This document shows, piece after piece, positions 29,351 to 38,126 of a DNA stretch of 46,247 nucleotides. Under the pieces are notes generated by a model. It made no database searches, was not told the origin of the DNA, and saw nothing but the letters and a program-made list of their open reading frames with translations. The stretch's first letter is position 1; each line of letters begins with the position of its first letter. The DNA is taken from the NCBI GenBank assembly GCA_003556605.1, contig PWQX01000242.1, positions 1-46,247 of the forward strand, given 5' to 3'. Both the position numbers and the translations under genes were made by a program. This stretch comes from Spirochaetaceae bacterium (GTDB lineage: Bacteria > Spirochaetota > Spirochaetia > DSM-27196 > SLAA01).

Positions 29351-30190
29351 ATGAGTTATGTTGCGTTTCTGACCTCCACTCCGTATAGCTGGATCGTTGT
29401 GTGCGGGCTGCTCACTGGGATAGCGGTCGCAGGCCTTACCCGGGTAGTCGCTCCATCCGGCAAGGCCAAAGAAGGCACAGACCGCGCGCGGCGCCGGGCA
29501 GCTCGGGCTTCGCAGCTTACGCGGGTGCTGTTTTACCTTACGGGTGCCGTCGCCTGCATACCGGCGGCTGTCTTTTTTCCCGGCGCCGAGCAAATACTCG
29601 ACTCCGCCCTGCCGCGCTTCTATGTGGGCGCGTCGGTGGCCGGTTTCCTGATCGAGCGTTTTCCGAGGGCGCTCGGCATACCGGTGGTCTTATTCGTAGT
29701 GCTTGCCGTAGTGACCGGATTCGGAGTGCTTTCGGCGTATCCGCCGGTGTACGGGGAGATGACGGTCGCAGAGCTGCGGGCTCTCAGTGTGCACGAAGGT
29801 TCTCTGCGGGTCGAGTTGTCAGCCGTCGATGACTCCGAGCATTCTCTTGGTATCGCAACGCTCAGCGGAAACGCGGTTGCGCCGGTAGTTTCCACCGTCG
29901 GTCTACACCCGGGCTGGTTTGTGTTCGGACGAGAGCTCGGTTACCGGGTTCGCGGGCTTGATGCGTACATGCTGGAGACCCAGCGTGAGGTGACCGACAG
30001 GTTCCGGATCGCAGAACCGGAGGGCCGGGGCGGTCTGGCAGTCCGCGTTCTTCAAGCGATCGCCGGCCGTTTGCCCGGTATCACGAAGAGCGAGAGCGTC
30101 ACAGCTCCGCAACTGATGCGCTCGCGTGACCGTTATAGTGTCGTGCTCGATGCCGCTAGCGGGGAGATGCAGCTCAGGCTGCGTGAGTGA
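29351..30190 (+). CDS. hypothetical membrane protein
   Basis: 279 residues, six bases after the carboxypeptidase stop, so co-transcribed. Membrane helices at about 13-33, 60-80, 85-105 and 110-130; a basic loop (about 38-60) suggests its side is cytoplasmic. The C-terminal half is a soluble beta-rich domain. No family recognised. Confidence 0.7.
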   Translation: MSYVAFLTSTPYSWIVVCGLLTGIAVAGLTRVVAPSGKAKEGTDRARRRAARASQLTRVLFYLTGAVACIPAAVFFPGAEQILDSALPRFYVGASVAGFLIERFPRALGIPVVLFVVLAVVTGFGVLSAYPPVYGEMTVAELRALSVHEGSLRVELSAVDDSEHSLGIATLSGNAVAPVVSTVGLHPGWFVFGRELGYRVRGLDAYMLETQREVTDRFRIAEPEGRGGLAVRVLQAIAGRLPGITKSESVTAPQLMRSRDRYSVVLDAASGEMQLRLRE

Positions 30191-30207
30191 CGCACGGGGC
30201 ACGCTCC

Positions 30208-31017
30208 TTAACGCAACCTGCCCAGTGCTTTACGCCGACGGGCATTCTGAAAATCGAGCCTGAGAATGTAGAGCTTCTCGAGCAGCGAGATCACCAGGAT
30301 ACCGGCGACCGTGTACTCAAGCGCGGTTGTCACCATCTGCACTACGTGCCGGAAACGTTGGAACAGCTGCAGGATAGACACGGCGTAGAGTGTCATCGCG
30401 GAAAAGATCGCGATCTTGCCGAATCGGGACGATTCGGGCTTAAGATATCCTTGATAGACTAACAGTGCAACGAGGCCCAACGCATACACGATAAGCCGCG
30501 CCAGAATGAATCCTAGGAACCATTCCGAGATAAGTCCGTAATGCATGAACGCGATCGACACCACAATAAGAATGGCGTAATCGCTCATACTGTCAAGATA
30601 TTGTCCGATACGGGTAATCTGGCCCGTTCTTCGCGAAATCAACCCGTCAAGCAGATCGGTGAGAAACGCCACACAGGTGAAGATCAGCATGACGGCGACC
30701 AAAGGGTAGTCCTGCGTGAGGATTAAGAGATACAGGATTGTGGGCGTGGAGCTCAGTCGATACATTGTGAGTAAGTTAGCGACGTTTACGTGAACAAGTT
30801 TGTGTGTTGAGGGTACAAGGTAAAACTGGCTGCGCATCGCAAGCAGAAACACAGCGAGTGCGATGTGGAGAATAACGGTACTGGTGTAAAACCGTTCGAC
30901 TTCGGCGGCGTCAATGCCGAAACGGCGGGTAATCACCGTGAAGAACCCGAGTTGGAACGCAAACAACCCGCAAACTGACAAGAGTATGCTGAATACAATC
31001 CGGTACTTCTGCGTCAT
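30208..31017 (-). CDS. CDP-alcohol phosphatidyltransferase family protein
   Basis: Membrane enzyme of phospholipid head-group transfer; 269 residues from ATG 31017. The signature D-x2-DG-x2-SR-x8-G-x3-D-x3-D is complete (from DLLDG to DSMSD), with Ser in place of the usual Ala before Arg. About six to eight membrane helices, two of them ahead of the signature. Which alcohol it uses (glycerol-phosphate, serine, inositol or choline) cannot be told. Start uncertain: GTG 31029 has GGGGG nine bases upstream, but the promoter below would leave 31017 as a nearly leaderless start. Confidence 0.85.
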   Translation of the reverse strand: MTQKYRIVFSILLSVCGLFAFQLGFFTVITRRFGIDAAEVERFYTSTVILHIALAVFLLAMRSQFYLVPSTHKLVHVNVANLLTMYRLSSTPTILYLLILTQDYPLVAVMLIFTCVAFLTDLLDGLISRRTGQITRIGQYLDSMSDYAILIVVSIAFMHYGLISEWFLGFILARLIVYALGLVALLVYQGYLKPESSRFGKIAIFSAMTLYAVSILQLFQRFRHVVQMVTTALEYTVAGILVISLLEKLYILRLDFQNARRRKALGRLR

Positions 31018-31027
31018 CGGTTTAGCC

Positions 31028-31056
31028 ACTCTACGATACCCCCAAATCGATGTCAA
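31028..31056 (-). promoter_or_regulatory. candidate promoter of the phosphatidyltransferase
   Basis: Minus strand TTGACA (31051-31056), 17-bp spacer, TAGAGT (31028-31033). Transcription would start near 31021, only a few bases before ATG 31017. Confidence 0.5.
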
Positions 31057-31137
31057 CTGAGACCGGCAGCGTTCGGCCGCGAGGCTGCCTGCGGGAACAT
31101 GCCTGCGCTTGTCTTCGTCCAGGGACGGGATGATGAT

Positions 31138-31391
31138 CTACTTACCCAGCCGATGGGACACGAAACCAAGCGGGCTGAACGCAACGAATAACGGCGCGCG
31201 ATGGAGGATTTCGGCGAACGAGGCGCGAACGGTCGTGTTCAGCCTGCTGCTTAGCTTGTCGCGCGTTGCCGGCGTGTTGGTATGACCCGCAACTCGATCC
31301 TGTAGACGCCCTCCGCAAAGTGGTTCAAGTTGTGCGCGCCGTTTCTAGGAAAACGCTCTACTCTCTTGACCTGATACCCTATCGGTCTCAT
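31138..31391 (-). pseudogene. possible frameshifted small gene in the 31057-31423 gap
   Basis: No intact gene fills this 366-base gap. On the minus strand an ATG at 31391 opens 46 codons (MRPIGYQVKRVERF...) ending at 31251; a second frame, open for 68 codons without a start, ends at 31138 with ...FSPLGFVSHRLGK. The first frame followed by the second would give a protein of roughly 85 residues broken by one shift. No clear ribosome site. On the plus strand a 30-codon ORF (31099-31191) has no support. Might be a decayed gene or chance. Confidence 0.25.
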
Positions 31392-31394
31392 AAT
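31366..31394 (+). promoter_or_regulatory. sigma70-type promoter of pcnB
   Basis: TTGACC (31366-31371), 17-bp spacer, CATAAT (31389-31394): each hexamer matches consensus at five of six positions. Leader of about 23 bases to GTG 31424. Confidence 0.7.
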
Positions 31395-31423
31395 TACCCA
31401 GCCTGTGAAGCTTCAACAAGTAG

Positions 31424-32491
31424 GTGCTGTGCAGCGTGCTGATACGCTATAAGACATCGGAAAGCGGCAAAGCCGTTAAGCAAGCCGAGATCTATCAAGC
31501 GCAGGAACATGGAATCACCAATGATGCCATTGATCCCGACGCGATCAAGATTGCGCGTCGGCTGCGTAGCCACGGCCATACGGCATATATCGTTGGGGGC
31601 GCGGTTCGTGATCTAGTGCTCGGCAAGTACCCGAAGGATTTTGACCTTGTTACCGATGCGCTACCGGGGCGGATCAGGAAGCTGTTTCGCAACTCTCGTG
31701 CGATCGGCAAGCGCTTTCGGTTAGTGCATATTTTTTTTCGTGACAAAATCATCGAGGTCTCGACTTTTCGTGCGCGTGAGGCCGGCGGGTTTAACAACGT
31801 TTACGGCGTCGTCGAGGAAGATGTGCTGCGGCGCGACTTCACCATGAATGCGTTGTACTATTGCCCGCTCGACCGTATCGTGATCGATTACGTCGGTGGT
31901 TATCGCGATATTATCGATCAGCGGCTGAAGTCCGTAATTCCACTGGACCGGATCTTCTCCGAAGATCCGGTTCGCATGGTTCGGGCCTTGAAATACGCTA
32001 CCGCCACCGGCGCGAAGATGGTAGGTCCGCTTAAGCGCCAGATTAAGCGAGATATCGAGCGGCTTGAAGACTGCTCACACTCGCGTATGACCGAAGAGGT
32101 GTTCAAGATTCTCCTCAGCGGCAGCTCGGCAGAGATCCTGCGAATGGCGAAGAAGTACAAGCTCCTGCAGTACATGCTTCCCGAGGTAGACGCGCTTCTG
32201 CGTACCACCCGGGATTATCGCAAGCGCTTCTTTCATTCGATGGAGAGATTGGATGCCGAAACGCGCCGCCGCGACGAAATGCATCGCTCAATCGCGCTCG
32301 CGCATCTTTGCGCCGATTACCTCTATACGCTGTCTGAGTTTCGGGAGTTGCGCAAAATTCCGTTCAAGGAAGCCTACATCGATCTCAAGCGGCTCATTTA
32401 CCCCGTGGTGCCGGCGAATCGGGATGTTGAGAAGGCATTGGCGTATCTCCTGAAACGTCGCAAGCGCTACCTGCAAAGTGGCGGGTGGTAA
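31424..32491 (+). CDS. pcnB: poly(A) polymerase / tRNA nucleotidyltransferase family protein
   Basis: 355 residues. Class II nucleotidyltransferase head: GGAVRDLVLGKYPKDFDLVT with the two catalytic aspartates (DFD), then GKRFRLVHI, the stretch that distinguishes PcnB-type poly(A) polymerases from CCA-adding enzymes, and RRDFTMNALYY. The RNA-binding helical domain follows and ends in a basic tail. Role: adding A tails to RNA 3' ends, or CCA addition if it is bifunctional. Start GTG 31424 or 31436; neither has a strong ribosome site. Stop lies three bases from the opposing gene. Confidence 0.88.
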   Translation: MLCSVLIRYKTSESGKAVKQAEIYQAQEHGITNDAIDPDAIKIARRLRSHGHTAYIVGGAVRDLVLGKYPKDFDLVTDALPGRIRKLFRNSRAIGKRFRLVHIFFRDKIIEVSTFRAREAGGFNNVYGVVEEDVLRRDFTMNALYYCPLDRIVIDYVGGYRDIIDQRLKSVIPLDRIFSEDPVRMVRALKYATATGAKMVGPLKRQIKRDIERLEDCSHSRMTEEVFKILLSGSSAEILRMAKKYKLLQYMLPEVDALLRTTRDYRKRFFHSMERLDAETRRRDEMHRSIALAHLCADYLYTLSEFRELRKIPFKEAYIDLKRLIYPVVPANRDVEKALAYLLKRRKRYLQSGGW

Positions 32492-32494
32492 GCC

Positions 32495-33673
32495 CTATCG
32501 TGGAATCCGACTCAGCAGCTGTTCGGCGCGGTCTCGGTAACGATCGGCATCCAACTGTATCGCGGTTTCGAGATATTCCTTCGCGCTGCCGTACCGCCCG
32601 GCTGCAAATGCATTAACCCCTAACGCATACTGTACCACCGCATCGTCGGCGCCGACCTCGGCGGCACGCATGTAGTAGTACTCCGCCAAACCGTAGTTCG
32701 CCTCATCGTAGTTGATGAGTCCTAGATAGTAGTACGCAGCGTGATTGTCCGGCTCTCGTTCCGCAGCTTGTAGGAACAGTTCCTCGGCCCTCTGCAGCTC
32801 ACCGGCTGCGTAGAGCTCTACCCCATCTTGCGTCAAGCCCACCGGGGAGCGCCGCTGTTGTAGGTAAGCAGCTAACTCGGTCTCAAGCTCTGCGAGCTCC
32901 ACCCAGTCGAAAGCAGCACGCTGTATCGCAGCGACGTTTTGTTCGCGCGTGGCTCCGGGACGTAAAGCGGAGACGCTGTCCCACAGTAAACGCGTGACGG
33001 CACGATCCTCAGCATGCAGTAGAAACGAGACCAAAGCCCAGGCCTGTGGATAGAAGCGTTCGAGCTCTTCCTCGGCTTGCCCGGGCCCCATCGTCAACAC
33101 GGCTTCAAGCTCAATCTGACGGTCTTCATCGTAGAGCGCTCGTGCGGTGTCGAGCCAGCTCAGGTTCTCGACCAGTTCTGTGGTGCCTTCGGCCTTGTCG
33201 TACTCGGTGTGTTCGAAGTACACCGCCAACCCTTCCTGAAGCCAGATAGGCGGATCAGAGACGAAGGCCCGTAAGAATTGTACGAACCCTTGGTGCGCGA
33301 GTCCGCGACCGTACTCGGGGTGTTCACGCGCATACGCCACCAACTCGTTACGTTCGGGGTTACGATAATGCAGGTAAACGTATTCTTCAGGAGCCGCGCC
33401 GAGTATCGTCTCAAGATAGGTTTCGAACTCTTCGCGTCCGGCGAATACTCGTATCTGCAACGGGCTATCCAGGTAATCGCGCTCAAAGCGCATCTTGGCG
33501 TTATAGAGGTTGAACAGAGCCTCCATACGCTCGGCAGTTTGTTCAGCGTGCGTTTGCCCTATATACGAGCGAACCAAATAGTTATCGCTGCGATATTCCG
33601 CCTGGTTTACTTCAACGGCGAATACCGGCGTCCCGATCAGTACTGCTGCTAACACTGCAATCGCACGTTTCAT
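32495..33673 (-). CDS. secreted TPR protein with degenerate peptidase-MA-like domain
   Basis: 392 residues. Signal peptide (1-19, cleavage after FA). The first 240 residues resemble the peptidase MA-like gluzincin fold: the conserved PPIWLQEGLAVYFE keeps the third-ligand glutamate (Glu147), but the HExxH site reads HQGFV (127-131), replacing the catalytic glutamate and second histidine. Two to three TPR repeats follow (about 282-385: YAAGELQRAEELF, LINYDEANYGLAEYY, FAAGRYGSAKEYL). Likely a non-catalytic periplasmic scaffold. AGGGAGG lies before the ATG; 16 bases after the P-loop gene. Confidence 0.85.
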   Translation of the reverse strand: MKRAIAVLAAVLIGTPVFAVEVNQAEYRSDNYLVRSYIGQTHAEQTAERMEALFNLYNAKMRFERDYLDSPLQIRVFAGREEFETYLETILGAAPEEYVYLHYRNPERNELVAYAREHPEYGRGLAHQGFVQFLRAFVSDPPIWLQEGLAVYFEHTEYDKAEGTTELVENLSWLDTARALYDEDRQIELEAVLTMGPGQAEEELERFYPQAWALVSFLLHAEDRAVTRLLWDSVSALRPGATREQNVAAIQRAAFDWVELAELETELAAYLQQRRSPVGLTQDGVELYAAGELQRAEELFLQAAEREPDNHAAYYYLGLINYDEANYGLAEYYYMRAAEVGADDAVVQYALGVNAFAAGRYGSAKEYLETAIQLDADRYRDRAEQLLSRIPR

Positions 33674-33689
33674 GTCTGTTCGGCCTCCC

Positions 33690-34610
33690 TCACTGTACCT
33701 TCTTCTCTACTCCTTTATCGGCGCGTTTATCGCCTTTCTTATCGTGCTTTTTGTCGGATACCGTATCGATCACAACGTTCAGTTCTTCGATAATGATGCC
33801 GGTGAACTTCTCGATGCTATCGATCATGTAGTTTTGAAGGTCGTGTACCGCCCCCGATAGTTGCAAGCCGAACGGCACCTCGAGGTATACGTCGATCTTA
33901 TAGCCACGCGGCTCGTTCTTGACGCTCACCTTGCGGACACTCAGTGCGGGCGAGTACTCATCGACACAGTGCAGTACCATCTGACTCAAAGCATTCTTTG
34001 CGATTGTGATCGAGCCCTTGCGACCGAACTCGGGACGCATCACGCTCTTCTCGTACACTTCTTGGCGCCTGAACAGGCCGAACCCCTGCCGTAGAAAGAT
34101 CTTGATCGAATCGGCCATCATTTTGGGGTAGTTGTTACGCACCTCAATCGAAGGCACCGGAATAACGTGCTTGCCTTGGAGCTTGCGGTACTGAATCGCG
34201 GTGTTGATCTCTTCAGAGGTAGCGATTTCTTCGATACTGATGACCTTGTGCGGTTGCGGCAGCCGTAGCCGCTCAGCAATTTTATTAACCATCCGCTCTG
34301 AGGTGCCGATGACCAGGATACGTTTGAACGACTCGCGCTCCAACGCGTCGAGCATCTGGCGCCGATGAATCTTGTCGTTGAACAACGCCGTCTTGACCGC
34401 CGTGAAATATGCTTTCTCTCGCTTCGCCGACCGGCCGGCGATGATCTTTTGATTGCGAATCAACAGCCCGTCGTCGATCATGAGCTCGATATCGTATTTC
34501 TCCATGACCAACCGAGCGCGGAAGCTCTTGCCGGTTCCGCTGCGCCCCACCAGAGCAAACACCCGGATACGCCGGAAGCTCCATGTCAGTCGATTCCAGA
34601 GTCTCCTCAT
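33690..34610 (-). CDS. P-loop protein with C-terminal Asp23/Gls24-like domain
   Basis: 306 residues. N-terminal Walker A VGRSGTGKSF (21-30) following a short basic/tryptophan-rich start, then an ATPase-like domain to about 165. Residues about 180-275 resemble the Asp23/Gls24 envelope-stress family (VKNEPRGYKIDVYLEVPFG and the VHDLQNYMIDSIEKFTG helix). The end is a lysine/aspartate-rich tail. No membrane helix. Role unknown; the fusion suggests an ATP- or GTP-regulated envelope-associated factor (inference). Between rluA and the TPR protein on the same strand. Confidence 0.8.
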   Translation of the reverse strand: MRRLWNRLTWSFRRIRVFALVGRSGTGKSFRARLVMEKYDIELMIDDGLLIRNQKIIAGRSAKREKAYFTAVKTALFNDKIHRRQMLDALERESFKRILVIGTSERMVNKIAERLRLPQPHKVISIEEIATSEEINTAIQYRKLQGKHVIPVPSIEVRNNYPKMMADSIKIFLRQGFGLFRRQEVYEKSVMRPEFGRKGSITIAKNALSQMVLHCVDEYSPALSVRKVSVKNEPRGYKIDVYLEVPFGLQLSGAVHDLQNYMIDSIEKFTGIIIEELNVVIDTVSDKKHDKKGDKRADKGVEKKVQ

Positions 34611-34677
34611 ATCGCCGGTATTGTACTGCGCGGGAGATCACACCGACAACCCGTTGCGTGCCGGCAGCACGGGCGAG

Positions 34678-35730
34678 TCACTGCGAACGCTTCGAGCTGA
34701 ACGCAACGAGATTAACCGGGTCGAGCGTTTCACGCGTGAATAGGGCGGTGAGCTGCGCTTCGGTTTCACTCCCGAATAGCCGGCAGATGCGCGTGCGTGC
34801 GGTGTCCGGCAGTGGGGCCATTACTACCTGCCGTCCCAACAGCCTGTCGCTTCCGGGCATCTCAAGGCGCATTGCGTGCAGTAGATACGGCGGGTCGCGG
34901 TGCGACCCATACCGAAGGTCACCGTCTAGCGGGCAGCCGCGGGCCGCCGCTTGCGCGCGGATTTGGTGGCGCCTGCCTGTCTCAAGCTTCACGGCCGCGA
35001 GGGTGACGCCGTCCCGTGGGATACGGGCCAGCGGAAAGACTTGTAACACCCCCGTTGCAGCGCCGGCGCCGCTTGACGAAACGACGCGCGTGAGTCCGGA
35101 ACGACGGTCACGGTGTAAGCGGTCCAGCCAATGTGCGGGATGCTCGAGGACACAGCCGAGCAGAACTAGGTACCACTTAGTTATCTGCCGGCTCCGCAAC
35201 AGTTGCGAGAATTGCCGCGCGCCGTGCATGCTCGCAGCACAGATCACTACTCCGCTTGTACCGCGGTCAAGGCGGTGCAGTGGAGCAGGGCGAAACGCAA
35301 GCGACTGCGCGGCGACGTCCTTGAAAAGATCAGCGATTAGATGCTGCAGCGATTTAGGACCGTGCGTAGCGAGTCCAGTGGGCTTATTCACCGCGATAAG
35401 GTGCGGACCTTGTGCGAGGATTTCAAGCCGCATCCCGGTGTCTTGCTCGTGCGTGTGTTCCGTTTCTGCGGTTCCGATATCGGCGCTCACGAAGCCTGCC
35501 GAGCCCGCCGCGCCGCCCGTTACAGCGCTCTCGGCAAGATCCGCAGGGATGGTAATGACTTCGCCGGCCCGGATTCTGTGTTCTCCGCGGCTCCTGCGGT
35601 GCTCGACCCGAATACGGCCTGTGCGCAGTGCGCGGTAAATCGCCGGTAGTGGAACCGTCGGCAGCATGCGTCGCAGTACGCGGTCGAGTCTCCTGCCTTC
35701 GTCGTCGGGACCTGTCGTGAATAACACCAT
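34678..35730 (-). CDS. RluA-family 23S rRNA pseudouridine synthase
   Basis: 350 residues from ATG 35730, chosen because the promoter at 35748-35777 would place transcription start downstream of the alternative at 35763. N-terminal S4 RNA-binding domain (GRRLDRVLRRMLP), linker of low complexity, then the catalytic HRLDRGTSGVV with the active-site aspartate and the LETGRRHQIRAQAA motif. Which RNA position it modifies (RluA, C or D specificity) cannot be told. Confidence 0.92.
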   Translation of the reverse strand: MVLFTTGPDDEGRRLDRVLRRMLPTVPLPAIYRALRTGRIRVEHRRSRGEHRIRAGEVITIPADLAESAVTGGAAGSAGFVSADIGTAETEHTHEQDTGMRLEILAQGPHLIAVNKPTGLATHGPKSLQHLIADLFKDVAAQSLAFRPAPLHRLDRGTSGVVICAASMHGARQFSQLLRSRQITKWYLVLLGCVLEHPAHWLDRLHRDRRSGLTRVVSSSGAGAATGVLQVFPLARIPRDGVTLAAVKLETGRRHQIRAQAAARGCPLDGDLRYGSHRDPPYLLHAMRLEMPGSDRLLGRQVVMAPLPDTARTRICRLFGSETEAQLTALFTRETLDPVNLVAFSSKRSQ

Positions 35731-35747
35731 AATGAGAATACTGCGAG

Positions 35748-35777
35748 ATACTATGGCGAACACAACGGCTCTGTCAA
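35748..35777 (-). promoter_or_regulatory. promoter of the rluA-type gene
   Basis: Minus strand TTGACA (35772-35777), 18-bp spacer, TAGTAT (35748-35753). Predicted transcription start about 12 bases before ATG 35730. Confidence 0.6.
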
Positions 35778-35878
35778 ATCACGAGCTGGCGGGCACCATG
35801 AGTCGGCGGGCTAGGGCACTGCGCAGCTGTGTATGGGAATCTTGACAAAGGCCACGACGGGCGACACACTACAATGTC

Positions 35879-36358
35879 ATGCAACCCCAGTCTGTAGACT
35901 CGTTCTACCACGCGCTCAGGAGTCCCATATTCCTCTCTGCATTCTTCAGCTGGTTTATTGCACAGCTTCTGAAAGCCATGATCGACGCGGTCTGGCACCG
36001 TAACAGAACCTCACGCGAAGTAGTGGTTACGCTGTTTTGGGCTACCGGCGGCATGCCGTCGTCTCACTCCTCGTTGGTCACCGCGTTGGCAACCGCCATA
36101 GGTTTCGAGTACGGTCTGAGCTCGCCGCTGTTTTCGTTAGCGCTGTTTTACGGGATGCTCGTGATTCGAGATGCACTCGGTGTGCGACGCGCGGCCGGAA
36201 CGCAGGCCCAAGCAATCAATCGGATGGGTCGTAAACTGCAAGAACAATTGGCGGTGGAGTATGAACCGGTACAGGAGGTTCATGGGCATACACCGGCTGA
36301 GGTTTCGGTAGGTGTGCTTCTCGGGTTTTTCATCGCGGTAGCTTTTAGTCTGTTGTAG
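35879..36358 (+). CDS. divergent PAP2 family protein (DUF212)
   Basis: 159 residues, four membrane helices. The GGMPSSHSS stretch and the following VTALATAIG helix are the family hallmark, related to acid phosphatase/lipid phosphatase PAP2 but with an altered active site; activity is uncertain. The ATG has no Shine-Dalgarno; TTGACA at 35852-35857 with a CACACT 17 bp on would make the transcript nearly leaderless. The next gene begins 28 bases later. Confidence 0.88.
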   Translation: MQPQSVDSFYHALRSPIFLSAFFSWFIAQLLKAMIDAVWHRNRTSREVVVTLFWATGGMPSSHSSLVTALATAIGFEYGLSSPLFSLALFYGMLVIRDALGVRRAAGTQAQAINRMGRKLQEQLAVEYEPVQEVHGHTPAEVSVGVLLGFFIAVAFSLL

Positions 36359-36386
36359 CCTAGCAAGAAGAATTAAGAAGTGACTG

Positions 36387-38126
36387 ATGCGAGCTGACTC
36401 GTGGCTTAGCTTCAACAGCGTAGTGCTCTTATTCGTGGCGTTCGTACTGGTCGCCGTTGTGGTAGCGGCGAGGCAGCTTCCGGAGACCGTACCGCACAAC
36501 AGAATCTGGGAGGGGTATTCGATTCTCCTTGTTGAGCGGGAAGTATCCTCGGAAGCTGTGACGCGGGCTTTGAAAGACGAGGGAGTCACGGGGGTTATCT
36601 CTCACAGCACTGTGGAAGTGCGGTACAACGATACCGATCGTATGGGATCGGTTCCGTTGTCTGAAATGGATCAGCGATTTCTCGACTACGATCCGCGACT
36701 GGACCCCTACATGCGTTCGCTCTCCTCGTACTTTGTCACCGCCGACGCCGAGCGCGAGTACGCTATCTACTATCTGAGCGATTCGCAAAAGCGGCGGCTC
36801 ACGCGAATGGTTGAGGATGCGCTTGCGGGCATTCATGCCGAGTGGCGATTCGCCGATAGGAGCCCGCTGGAGGCTCGGTTTCTCCCGGTGCTGTTCGGGC
36901 TCACGGCAGCGCTCGTGCTGCTCTATCTGCGCACCCCCTCGATTGCGCTGGTGCTCACAGCAGCGCTACTCGGTATACAGCTGACACGAGTTGGCCCCGG
37001 TGTGTTGTTTGCCGCAACCATACTATACCTCTTGTGGGCGCTGCTGTTGCACCAGTTGGACATCTACCTTCCGCACGCCTTAAACCATCGCGAGACGGTC
37101 CGCCCCATCGCCCACTGGGTCCCCCGGGCGGCGTTCTCGGTGCCGGTCATCGCCACAGTGCTGCTGTACGGCTACCGCATAGACGGCGGTCCGGCCGCGC
37201 TCCTGCACGTTGCCGTGGTATTGGTTATCTTAGCCGCAACTGCCGCGGGGTTGGTCTCAGCAGCTACACTGAAGCACAGCCGTCACGAGCATCGTTTGTT
37301 TGTTCCAGTTACGATCGTACCGGGCGGTCCTCGACGAATCCGGGTGTTGTTTGGTGCTCGTTCGGCGGCGTTACGGTTCAATCGGCGCGATCAAGGTGCA
37401 GTGAAAGCAAAGCTAGCACGGCTTGTGCGTGAACTACGCCTGCGTGGTTCGGGTTTCGGGCTGTGGGTGCGTGATGCTGCAGTAGACTGGCCGGTAGGCA
37501 TTGCACGCCTTGCCGGTGTAGCGCGATTACTACTACCGGTCGCCATCGCTGTCTTGGTGGTGGTTATCTTGCGCACCGCCTGGCTGCCGTCCGGCACGGC
37601 AGTACCGGTGCCCACGCCGATTGCGGTGACGGAAGCCGAGACCTTATCGTACGACTCCCTAGAGCGGCTTGAGGAACGTCGCCCGGCCGGCGGCTTGCCC
37701 GATCTTGCAGTGTATCTCACTCATAGAGCGCATCAAGATGGGTTTATGTACGGCCGGGAGTTTCGTTTTCCCGAGCGTGACGAAGAGCTTACGCGCCAAC
37801 GCTACGTTCGGACTGAAGACGGGATCGGTAGTACTACAGAGGTTGCAATACGATTCGATGAGGAATGGCGTGAGGCGGTTTGGTCGGCGGTTCCCCTTGG
37901 GTCACCCATGCAGTTATTGCTTACACAGGACAAAGCCGTCGGGGTTGTATTCGAATCCTCCCCCGCGCTATACTCCGCTCGCTCTACTGTGCTGCGGCAC
38001 GGCGCTCTTGTGCTGCTGGTGTTTGTCCCGTTTCTCTTCTCCTCTCTGTTCGCATTTCAGTCAATGCCGGGGCATGCGCATAGCGCTCATAGAACGGTAG
38101 GACAGGAGAGGGACCAAGACGCATGA
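36387..38126 (+). CDS. large multi-pass membrane protein of unknown function, coupled to rnfC
   Basis: 579 residues. One N-terminal helix (about 11-29), an extracytoplasmic domain (30-165), a block of about four to six helices (166-297), a basic soluble region (300-375), a helix (about 378-403), a second extracytoplasmic domain (405-530) and a last helix (about 533-555). The reading frame overlaps rnfC by four bases (ATGA type), implying joint translation. No Fe-S, flavin-attachment or ATPase motif is visible. Unrecognised; the context suggests an accessory to the Rnf-type proteins (inference). Confidence 0.75.
   Translation: MRADSWLSFNSVVLLFVAFVLVAVVVAARQLPETVPHNRIWEGYSILLVEREVSSEAVTRALKDEGVTGVISHSTVEVRYNDTDRMGSVPLSEMDQRFLDYDPRLDPYMRSLSSYFVTADAEREYAIYYLSDSQKRRLTRMVEDALAGIHAEWRFADRSPLEARFLPVLFGLTAALVLLYLRTPSIALVLTAALLGIQLTRVGPGVLFAATILYLLWALLLHQLDIYLPHALNHRETVRPIAHWVPRAAFSVPVIATVLLYGYRIDGGPAALLHVAVVLVILAATAAGLVSAATLKHSRHEHRLFVPVTIVPGGPRRIRVLFGARSAALRFNRRDQGAVKAKLARLVRELRLRGSGFGLWVRDAAVDWPVGIARLAGVARLLLPVAIAVLVVVILRTAWLPSGTAVPVPTPIAVTEAETLSYDSLERLEERRPAGGLPDLAVYLTHRAHQDGFMYGREFRFPERDEELTRQRYVRTEDGIGSTTEVAIRFDEEWREAVWSAVPLGSPMQLLLTQDKAVGVVFESSPALYSARSTVLRHGALVLLVFVPFLFSSLFAFQSMPGHAHSAHRTVGQERDQDA

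Noticed and set aside
31099-31191. 30-codon plus-strand ORF in the gap before pcnB
   Set aside because: No ribosome site, promoter or terminator, unlike the 1698-1790 ORF.
34583-35638. 351-codon plus-strand frame opposite the pseudouridine synthase
   Set aside because: Arginine/serine-rich with no domain; the minus-strand gene has catalytic motifs.
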